A stretch of DNA of 6,643 nt from VMCP01 sp964492925. GTDB taxonomy: Bacteria; Bacteroidota; Bacteroidia; NS11-12g; UBA955. Position numbers and translations under genes: made by a program. Location: positions 1-6,643 of the forward strand of contig CAZBMF010000118.1 of assembly GCA_964492925.1 (NCBI GenBank), written 5' to 3'. The first letter of the stretch is position 1. Each line of letters starts with the position of its first letter. Under the pieces are notes generated by a model. The model searched no databases. It was not told the DNA's origin and saw only the letters and a list, made by a program, of their open reading frames with translations. This document shows positions 1-5,805 of this stretch, piece by piece.

Positions 1-30
1 AATAATTGCTATAATTAATAACCAGGTCAT
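1..30 (-). CDS. secG: Protein translocase subunit SecG, N-terminal fragment (cut by the window edge)
   Basis: The minus strand opens an ATG at 30-28 that overlaps the TGA stop of the preceding gene as ATGA. It reads ten codons, MTWLLIIAII, before the window ends. This very hydrophobic start fits the first membrane helix of SecG, a small two-helix inner-membrane protein that assists the SecYE channel. The identification rests mainly on context: in Bacteroidota, secG commonly follows the sigma-54 activator, lptE and TPR-protein series seen here. Ten residues cannot prove the family, and another small membrane protein is possible. Confidence 0.6.
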   Translation of the reverse strand, partial: MTWLLIIAII

Positions 31-1232
31 AAGTTGTGTTCTAGTTTGAGTTTTTCTATTAAAGATGCAAAGTACGACAATTTTTCGGGAAATTTCAACT
101 GTAATTGTTTATAAACTTTTATGGCCTTTTCTGGGTAACCTTGGAGGGTGTAAATGTTTGCTAATGTTTCAGTTGCGATATTGAGGTCGAGTACTTCGCT
201 CTTTTTCATTGCCTTCTCTGGTGAGAAAAATTCTTTTTTCGGGCGTTGAATACTAGGGTTTTCTTGAATGAATTTATCGATCAAACTGGATTTAGCAGAT
301 TCCGCAGGTTTGTTCATTGGCCCTTGGTTTGCAATTCCTGAATTCAACCAAGAAAAGAAATCAGTGTTTTCATCGACGTTGTTAGAAGATTGAGGCGCTG
401 CTGAAATTTCCGCAGGTTCCAATTTGAAATAATCTTCAATGTTATACCCACCTCCAAAAGTAAGTTTTGGCGTATGTTGAATTTCAGTTTTGGTGATTTT
501 GACTTCAGGAGACATTTGATCTGCAGAGATTTCGGGTGCAAACAACCATGTTCTGTTGGTTTTTTCTACTTCCAAGTCTTCAGTTTCATTCAGTGGCTCA
601 GCCTCGGTTGATGGCACAAAAAACATCGATTCAGGTTCTTTGTCGTATGTTTGAACCTCTGCCAATATTGGTGCATCTTCAGTTTTGTCAATGAGAATTT
701 CCTCAGTTTCAAATTTTGACTCAGGTTCTTTGTCGAAATTGATTTGAGGGACACCCGCGGAATCATCCAACAAATCTACGACCTCGAGGGATGTTTTTTT
801 CGTTGATTCAATTTCAATGTCGGGGATCGTTATAATTTCTGCAATTTCAATATTATCAGCAAATGCTTGATTGTTTATTGGATGAGTATCAACTGTCGTT
901 TCAACTTTTAATTCGGTTGAAAGATTGGATATTTCTGGAGTTTCAGGTTGAATTTCGAGCGATGGAATTTCCTGCTCTATAATTGTAGAATCATTTGATT
1001 GTTTGCCGTTTATAAAATCGAACAACCAAGCCCTGTCGGGAGTTCTGAGTGCAGCTTGGAACAGCGTATTTTCTGTGCGGAAATCATTTTTTGCAGCGTA
1101 GTGTTTGCTAAGAATGATATAAGGAACGCTGAAATATGGAAATGTTTGGCACATTTGTACCAAATCCATAACGGCATCAGCGCTAAGGGTTTCGTTTTGA
1201 TTGGCGATATGGGATAGTGTATCTTGGTTCAC
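27..1232 (-). CDS. Conserved protein of unknown function with TPR-like ends and a long acidic linker
   Basis: I recognise this as a Bacteroidota protein found between lptE and secG, but no function is known to me. It has 401 residues. An N-terminal helical segment (about 15-75, with VPYIILSKHYAAKNDF) looks TPR-like. A long Glu/Thr/Ile/Pro-rich, probably disordered linker follows (about 78-315), with DKEPES at 167-172 and again at 197-202. The conserved-looking C-terminus starts at SSLIDKFIQENP (315-326), continues through PKKEFFSPEKA (331-341), and ends in one good TPR (about 353-386, with ANIYTLQGYPEKAIKVY). There is no signal peptide or membrane segment, so it should be cytoplasmic. The start is GTG at 1232, overlapping the lptE stop as GTGA, which suggests translational coupling. 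The next in-frame ATG (Met22) would cut into the N-terminal domain. A scaffold role in envelope assembly is inference only. Confidence 0.85.
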   Translation of the reverse strand: MNQDTLSHIANQNETLSADAVMDLVQMCQTFPYFSVPYIILSKHYAAKNDFRTENTLFQAALRTPDRAWLFDFINGKQSNDSTIIEQEIPSLEIQPETPEISNLSTELKVETTVDTHPINNQAFADNIEIAEIITIPDIEIESTKKTSLEVVDLLDDSAGVPQINFDKEPESKFETEEILIDKTEDAPILAEVQTYDKEPESMFFVPSTEAEPLNETEDLEVEKTNRTWLFAPEISADQMSPEVKITKTEIQHTPKLTFGGGYNIEDYFKLEPAEISAAPQSSNNVDENTDFFSWLNSGIANQGPMNKPAESAKSSLIDKFIQENPSIQRPKKEFFSPEKAMKKSEVLDLNIATETLANIYTLQGYPEKAIKVYKQLQLKFPEKLSYFASLIEKLKLEHNL

Positions 1233-1738
1233 CAGTCTAAGGCTACGGCTGAAAAAATTTGTTGAATAATGATGGTTCCCAATTCTTCGGTAAGGTTATC
1301 CTCAATGCTTGTAAATTCGGTAGTTGCATCAAAGATTTTCGAAGAAGTGAAGGTTTTCGTGAAATTCTTCTCAGGGTATTTGGCGCAGTTAAATTCAATT
1401 CTTACACCCATGGTGAATTGAGTTTGAGATGCGCCCGTTTCTGGGCTAATAGCAGCAGGGTCAAGTTGATAAGAAACTACTGTGCCTGCAAATTGATAGT
1501 CGCCAATTTCTGAACTCAAGCCTAAACGGGTTTCTGTTTGAAACTTGGTTTTGAGTTTTTCGGTCAAATTCATGGCGAGTTTTGGATTCACGAGGCTGGC
1601 TTCATTGGTAAAGAAACCTACACCAAAAGTATTGATATCATTGGGGATATTCGTTCCTTTGAAATCGTAAATGCCGCATCCACTCAGGGTGAATATGGTT
1701 GCGAAAATTGCGAAAAATAAACGTTTATTCCAATTCAT
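1229..1738 (-). CDS. lptE: LptE-like LPS-assembly lipoprotein
   Basis: A 169-residue probable outer-membrane lipoprotein. The N-terminus has basic residues (N4 K5 R6), a hydrophobic stretch and the lipobox LSGC with lipidated Cys21, followed by GIYDFKG. Bacteroidota LptE-family proteins typically carry a CGxYxFxG-type sequence at this point. LptE plugs the LptD barrel and helps place lipopolysaccharide in the outer leaflet. The mature part has the size and alternating strand pattern expected (for example YQFAGTVVSYQL at 81-92 and FTMGVRIEFNC at 108-118). The ATG at 1738 gives a complete signal peptide and lies inside the end of the sigma-54 activator gene (14-base overlap, no Shine-Dalgarno), so translation is probably coupled. 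Family membership rests on the lipobox region, length and gene order; sequence conservation in LptE is low. Confidence 0.82.
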   Translation of the reverse strand: MNWNKRLFFAIFATIFTLSGCGIYDFKGTNIPNDINTFGVGFFTNEASLVNPKLAMNLTEKLKTKFQTETRLGLSSEIGDYQFAGTVVSYQLDPAAISPETGASQTQFTMGVRIEFNCAKYPEKNFTKTFTSSKIFDATTEFTSIEDNLTEELGTIIIQQIFSAVALDW

Positions 1739-2972
1739 ATTGTTTGATTTTGCGGTACAAAGTACGTTCAGAAATTCCTAAATCATCGGCTGCTTTTTTT
1801 CGTTTGCCATGATTGCGGTTCAATGCACGTTTAATTAGTTCGATTTCCTTTGCCTCCAAACTTAGATTATCGTCTGAAATTATTTGATAAGTCTCTGATT
1901 CAACTTCTTGGATTTCCTCGTCTTCATTTGTGTTTTGAGGGACATGAGTAGGAAGCATGATTGGTTCTTCCATGATGGGTTGAACGGCAATTGGAATATG
2001 TGTTGTTTCTTGTTTGTTAGGATGGTTGTGATTGGGTTGATTTTCGGAATTGTCGAGCAATCCAAAAACCACTTTTTTAAGATCGTTTACATCTCTTCTT
2101 AAATCTACCAGAACCTTGTAAAAAATATCCCTTTCACTCAATCCATCAAAGGAGCCATCATTTTTTCCCAAGAGCATTGGGAGTTGATTTTCGATCTGTG
2201 GGAGGTATTTTTCGAGGGTGTATTCGTTGATTATATTGTCTGTTTCGAGCACACAAATTTGCTCAGTTACATTTTTTAGTTGTCGGATATTTCCTGGCCA
2301 AGGATAGTTTGCGAGCATGTTTTGGGCTTCAAGGTTGAGTTCCAAAGGTGTTCGGTGATGTGTTTCAGCGAAATCTTGGCTAAACTTACGGAACAGCAAA
2401 TAGATGTCGGCTTTACGTTCAGAAAGTTTGGGAACTCTAACGGGCACTGTTGCCAAACGGTAATAAAGATCTTCACGGAATTTGCCATTTCTTGCGCGTT
2501 CCAATAAATCTCGGTTTGTGGCAGCTACGATTCTTACATCGGTTTTTTGAACTTGGCTAGAGCCAACTTTAATGAATTCACCATTTTCTAAAATCCTGAG
2601 TAACCTGGCTTGTGTTCCTAAAGGTAATTCTCCTACTTCGTCTAAAAATATGGTGCCGCCATTTACGCTTTCAAAGTAGCCTTTGCGTTTGTCGGTTGCT
2701 CCTGTAAATGCACCTTTTTCATGTCCGAATAACTCACTATCAATGGTTCCTTCTGGAATGGCGCCACAGTTTACGGCAATAAAAGGCGCGTGTTTTCTGG
2801 CACTAAGGTGGTGGATGATTTTGCTGAAACTCTCTTTACCAACTCCACTTTCTCCTTGAATGAGTACATTCATATCGGTAGGTGCTACTTTGATCGCAGT
2901 TTCAAGAGCTGTGTTCAATAATGAAGATTGCCCAATGATTCCAAATCTCTGCTTAACTGATTGAATGTCCAT
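1725..2972 (-). CDS. Sigma-54-dependent transcription activator (AAA+ and Fis-type HTH, no receiver domain)
   Basis: A 415-residue bacterial enhancer-binding protein that uses ATP hydrolysis to remodel sigma-54 RNA polymerase. The AAA+ domain fills about residues 10-245: Walker A GESGVGKE (40-47), the sigma-54-contacting loop GAFTGA (87-92), Walker B GTIFLDE (106-112), sensor I near AATNRD (150-155), arginine-finger region FREDLYYRL (165-173) and sensor II WPGNIRQLKN (225-234). All key motifs are intact. A helical segment (about 278-306, LSERDIFYKVLVDLRRDVND) and a polar, Pro/Asn/His/Glu-rich linker (about 307-365) lead to a Fis-type helix-turn-helix (about 376-412, with KAADDLGISERTLYRKIKQ). 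There is no N-terminal receiver, GAF or PAS domain; the AAA+ core begins almost at once. The start is secure: an in-frame TAG lies at 2990-2988 and ATG 2972 is the first start after it, preceded by AAGGA only one base away. It heads the operon with lptE. Its target promoters are not visible here. Confidence 0.95.
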   Translation of the reverse strand: MDIQSVKQRFGIIGQSSLLNTALETAIKVAPTDMNVLIQGESGVGKESFSKIIHHLSARKHAPFIAVNCGAIPEGTIDSELFGHEKGAFTGATDKRKGYFESVNGGTIFLDEVGELPLGTQARLLRILENGEFIKVGSSQVQKTDVRIVAATNRDLLERARNGKFREDLYYRLATVPVRVPKLSERKADIYLLFRKFSQDFAETHHRTPLELNLEAQNMLANYPWPGNIRQLKNVTEQICVLETDNIINEYTLEKYLPQIENQLPMLLGKNDGSFDGLSERDIFYKVLVDLRRDVNDLKKVVFGLLDNSENQPNHNHPNKQETTHIPIAVQPIMEEPIMLPTHVPQNTNEDEEIQEVESETYQIISDDNLSLEAKEIELIKRALNRNHGKRKKAADDLGISERTLYRKIKQYELE

Positions 2973-2992
2973 ATCCTTGCACTTTAACTACA

Positions 2993-3026
2993 CAAATATA
3001 CAAAAAACTAACGAATTTATGACAAA
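2993..3026 (-). promoter_or_regulatory. Predicted Bacteroidota-type promoter for the sigma-54 activator, lptE and secG operon
   Basis: On the minus strand, TATATTTG (3000-2993) matches the TAnnTTTG -7 element exactly, and TTTG (3026-3023) lies 22 bases upstream as the -33 element. This spacing is at the long end of what is reported for the phylum. The predicted transcript would start near 2989, giving a leader of about 17 bases before ATG 2972. No -24/-12 (sigma-54) promoter is evident, so the operon is probably driven by the main sigma factor. This is a motif match without experimental support. Confidence 0.6.
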
Positions 3027-3037
3027 ATGGCAGCCAT
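3027..3037. repeat. Short palindrome ATGGCAGCCAT beside the leftward promoter
   Basis: Two 5-base arms flank one base, directly abutting the -33 element of the predicted leftward promoter and within the divergent intergenic region. The position would suit an operator. An 11-base palindrome is short enough to occur by chance, so this is only a candidate protein-binding site. Confidence 0.25.
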
Positions 3038-3077
3038 CATAGATGAAAAATACAATTAAATCGATGTGAATAAACTG

Positions 3078-3110
3078 TTTGGTATTTTGAAATTGAAAGC
3101 TGTAGTTTTG
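3078..3110 (+). promoter_or_regulatory. Predicted Bacteroidota-type promoter for parC
   Basis: TTTG (3078-3081) is followed after 21 bases by TAGTTTTG (3103-3110), an exact match to TAnnTTTG. If the -7 element is centred as usual, transcription would begin near 3114, only about seven bases before the parC ATG at 3121. That is an unusually short leader with no ribosome binding site. Either parC is translated from a nearly leaderless message or the true promoter lies further upstream. Confidence 0.45.
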
Positions 3111-3120
3111 GACTTTCAAC

Positions 3121-5805
3121 ATGGAACAAGATCCAGAAGAGTTAAATTCAATTGAACCAATTGATTCCGGGGCGTCAGAAAATGACGCGATGGGGAAAGT
3201 TAGGCCTGTTTCAGGCTTATACAAGGATTGGTTTGTGGAATACGCAAGTTATGTTATCTTAGAGCGTGCGATTCCAGCCATTGAAGATGGTTTGAAGCCA
3301 GTGCAACGCAGGATTTTGCATTCTATGTTTGTGATGGATGATGGTCGTTACAATAAGGTGGCGAATATCATTGGTGCCACCATGGCGTACCATCCGCACG
3401 GAGATGCTGCAATTGGTGATGCCTTGGTGAATATGGGTCAAAAAGACCTATTGATCGATACTCAAGGTAACTGGGGTGATGTGAGAACAGGAGATTCTGC
3501 TGCTGCACCTCGTTATATCGAAGCCCGTTTGTCGAATTTCGCCAAAGAAGTAGCGTTTAATGAGAAGACCACCGAATGGCAGTTAAGCTACGATGGTCGT
3601 AAGCGCGAACCAATTACTTTACCAATGAAATTCCCGTTGTTGTTAGCACAGGGAGTTGAAGGTATTGCTGTTGGTTTGAGTACTAAAATTATGCCCCACA
3701 ATTTTATTGAGTTGTGTGAGGCAAGTATTGATATTCTCAAAGGAAAAAGTGTTCAAATTTTCCCTGATTTTCCAACAGGAGGTTCTGCTGATTTTAGCAT
3801 GTATAACGATGGTAAAAAAGGCGCAAGAATTAGGGTTAGGGCAAAAATTGAAGAAAAAGATAAATCAACCTTGCTCATCAAGGAAATTCCATTTGGAACC
3901 ACCACGGGAAGTTTGATTGAAAGCATTATTAAGGCAAGTGATAATGGTAAAATTAAGGTTAAAAAGGTAATTGACAATACAGCCAGAGACGTTGAAATCG
4001 AAGTTCAACTTGGTCCCGGGTTAAATGCTGATATTGCTGTAAATGCCCTTTACGCCTTTACCGATTGTGAGGTTTCTATCTCTCCGTTGTCTTGTATTAT
4101 TGTAGACGAGCGTCCAATGTTTATTGGCGTTAGTGAGATTTTGAAAGTTTGTACGCAAAATACGTTAGAGTTGTTGCGTAGGGAGCTTCAAATTGAGTTG
4201 GATGAATTAGAGACCAAATGGCATTTTTCATCCCTCGAAAAAATCTTCATTGAAAAAAGAATTTACCGCGATATTGAAGAATGTACCACTTGGGAATCTG
4301 TGCTTGAAACAATAGATAAAGGATTGGATCCATATAAGTCATTGTTTAGGAGGGAAATTACCCAAGATGATATTATACGTTTAACGGAAATTAAGATTAA
4401 GCGTATTTCTAAATTTGACGGATTTAAAGCCGACGAATATATCAAAGGGCTTGAAGATAGTATCGTTGAGGTAAAGCACCATTTGGAGCATTTGGTAGAC
4501 TATGCTATCGATTACTTTAAACGTTTATTGAAGAAATACGGAGCGGGTAAAGAGCGAAAAACAGAAATTCGTGTTTTTGATACCATTGAAGCCAATGTTG
4601 TGGCAGTGGCAAATGTGAAATTATACGCAAACATGAAAGAAGGTTTCGTAGGAACATCCCTCAAAAAAGAAGAATTTTTGATGGATTGTAGTGATATCGA
4701 CGATATCATTGCTTTCAGATCCGACGGAAAATATTCCATTTCAAAAGTGTCTGATAAAACCTTTTATGGAAAAGATCTGATTCATGTTGATGTTTGGCGA
4801 AAAAACGACGAACGTACCACATATAACGTTGTGTACTGGGATGGCTCTGGTAAAAAAGCCATGGCCAAGAGGTTCAACGCCACAGGTTTGATTCGTGAAA
4901 AAGAATACGATATTACCGGCGGTAGTCCTAAAAGTGAAATTTTATATTTCTCTGCAAATCCAAATGGAGAAGCTGAAAAGGTCACCATTTTCTTGAGTGC
5001 ATCAGCGAATGCAAGGGTGAAGCAGTTTGATTATGATTTTGCGAAATTGGCCATCAAAGGAAAAACTGCTGCAGGAAATCAGCTTACCAAATATCCGGTT
5101 AGAAAGGTTGACCTTCGTGAAAAAGGAGGCTCTACTTTGGGCGGGGTGAAGATTTGGTGGGACAATATAACTGGAAGACTTACAGGAGATGCCAAGGGGC
5201 AATATTTGGGAGAATTTGATTCTGATGATAGGGTACTTGCCATTTTTAACGATGGTACTTATGAAATTACCAACTATGAATTAATCAATCGATTTGAGCC
5301 GAATGAATTGTATTTGATTCAGAAATTTTATTTAGAGCAGCCAATCCAAGTGGTGTATTTTGATGGGAAATCAAAGAATCACTTTGTAAAGCGTTTTGTG
5401 ATAGAAACCAGTACTTTAGCGAAGAAATTTGTCTTTATTTCCGAAGAAAAAGGTTCAAAATTAGAATGTGCATCAACGGCCAATCCAACCTTGATTGAAT
5501 TGGTAACTGAGAATAAAAAAGGCGAGAAGAAAATTGAAACCATCAACATTACTGAGTTTATGGATGTAAAGGGATGGAAGACATTGGGAAATCGTTTGAG
5601 TCAGGAGAATGTTAAAAAGGTGAAATTGGTGAGTGAAAGGGTTGGTGAATTTGAACCTCCTGTTGTAGAGGAAGAAGTTGAGATTCTAGATGATACAAAT
5701 GATGATGGTGAAAATGGTAACGATAACGGAACACCAATTGCGCCACCACCACCACCTCCACCACCAATAATAAAAGGCGATAACCCCCAATTAGATTTAT
5801 TGTGA
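3121..5805 (+). CDS. parC: DNA topoisomerase IV subunit A
   Basis: An 894-residue type IIA topoisomerase A subunit that, with ParE, decatenates daughter chromosomes and relaxes supercoils. The breakage-reunion domain spans about 30-480: LKPVQRRILHSMF (58-70), YHPHGDAAIGDA (90-101, the quinolone-determining helix), QGNWGD (115-120), and catalytic Tyr132 in AAPRYIEARL (128-137). The tower and coiled-coil region follows, then a divergent beta-pinwheel-like C-terminal domain (about 485-770). No canonical GyrA box (QRRGGKG-like) is seen, which with the GLYKDWFVEYASYVILERA start (32-50) favours the Bacteroidota ParC type over GyrA. The tail holds an acidic Asp/Asn stretch (849-869), eight consecutive prolines (875-882) and a final QLDLL (890-894). 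An in-frame TAG at 3103-3105 precedes ATG 3121, the first start available. parE, often next to parC in this phylum, is not adjacent upstream, where the divergent activator gene lies instead. The stop overlaps the following methyltransferase start. Confidence 0.95.
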   Translation: MEQDPEELNSIEPIDSGASENDAMGKVRPVSGLYKDWFVEYASYVILERAIPAIEDGLKPVQRRILHSMFVMDDGRYNKVANIIGATMAYHPHGDAAIGDALVNMGQKDLLIDTQGNWGDVRTGDSAAAPRYIEARLSNFAKEVAFNEKTTEWQLSYDGRKREPITLPMKFPLLLAQGVEGIAVGLSTKIMPHNFIELCEASIDILKGKSVQIFPDFPTGGSADFSMYNDGKKGARIRVRAKIEEKDKSTLLIKEIPFGTTTGSLIESIIKASDNGKIKVKKVIDNTARDVEIEVQLGPGLNADIAVNALYAFTDCEVSISPLSCIIVDERPMFIGVSEILKVCTQNTLELLRRELQIELDELETKWHFSSLEKIFIEKRIYRDIEECTTWESVLETIDKGLDPYKSLFRREITQDDIIRLTEIKIKRISKFDGFKADEYIKGLEDSIVEVKHHLEHLVDYAIDYFKRLLKKYGAGKERKTEIRVFDTIEANVVAVANVKLYANMKEGFVGTSLKKEEFLMDCSDIDDIIAFRSDGKYSISKVSDKTFYGKDLIHVDVWRKNDERTTYNVVYWDGSGKKAMAKRFNATGLIREKEYDITGGSPKSEILYFSANPNGEAEKVTIFLSASANARVKQFDYDFAKLAIKGKTAAGNQLTKYPVRKVDLREKGGSTLGGVKIWWDNITGRLTGDAKGQYLGEFDSDDRVLAIFNDGTYEITNYELINRFEPNELYLIQKFYLEQPIQVVYFDGKSKNHFVKRFVIETSTLAKKFVFISEEKGSKLECASTANPTLIELVTENKKGEKKIETINITEFMDVKGWKTLGNRLSQENVKKVKLVSERVGEFEPPVVEEEVEILDDTNDDGENGNDNGTPIAPPPPPPPPIIKGDNPQLDLL

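Noticed and set aside
2973..3120. A sigma-54 (-24/-12) promoter upstream of the activator gene, suggested by TGGC near 3031
   Set aside because: There is no GC or TTGC element at the required distance, whereas the TAnnTTTG and TTTG elements fit well.
2988..3224. A 78-codon minus-strand open frame covering the divergent intergenic region
   Set aside because: It overlaps the parC start antisense, covers the predicted promoters and shows no recognisable domain; the low-GC intergenic sequence explains its Phe/Ile-rich product.
5740..5780. A rho-independent terminator between parC and the methyltransferase
   Set aside because: The genes overlap by four bases, and no stem followed by a T run is present.
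3121..5805. Identification as DNA gyrase subunit A
   Set aside because: The N-terminal sequence and the absence of a canonical GyrA box in the C-terminal domain fit Bacteroidota ParC better.
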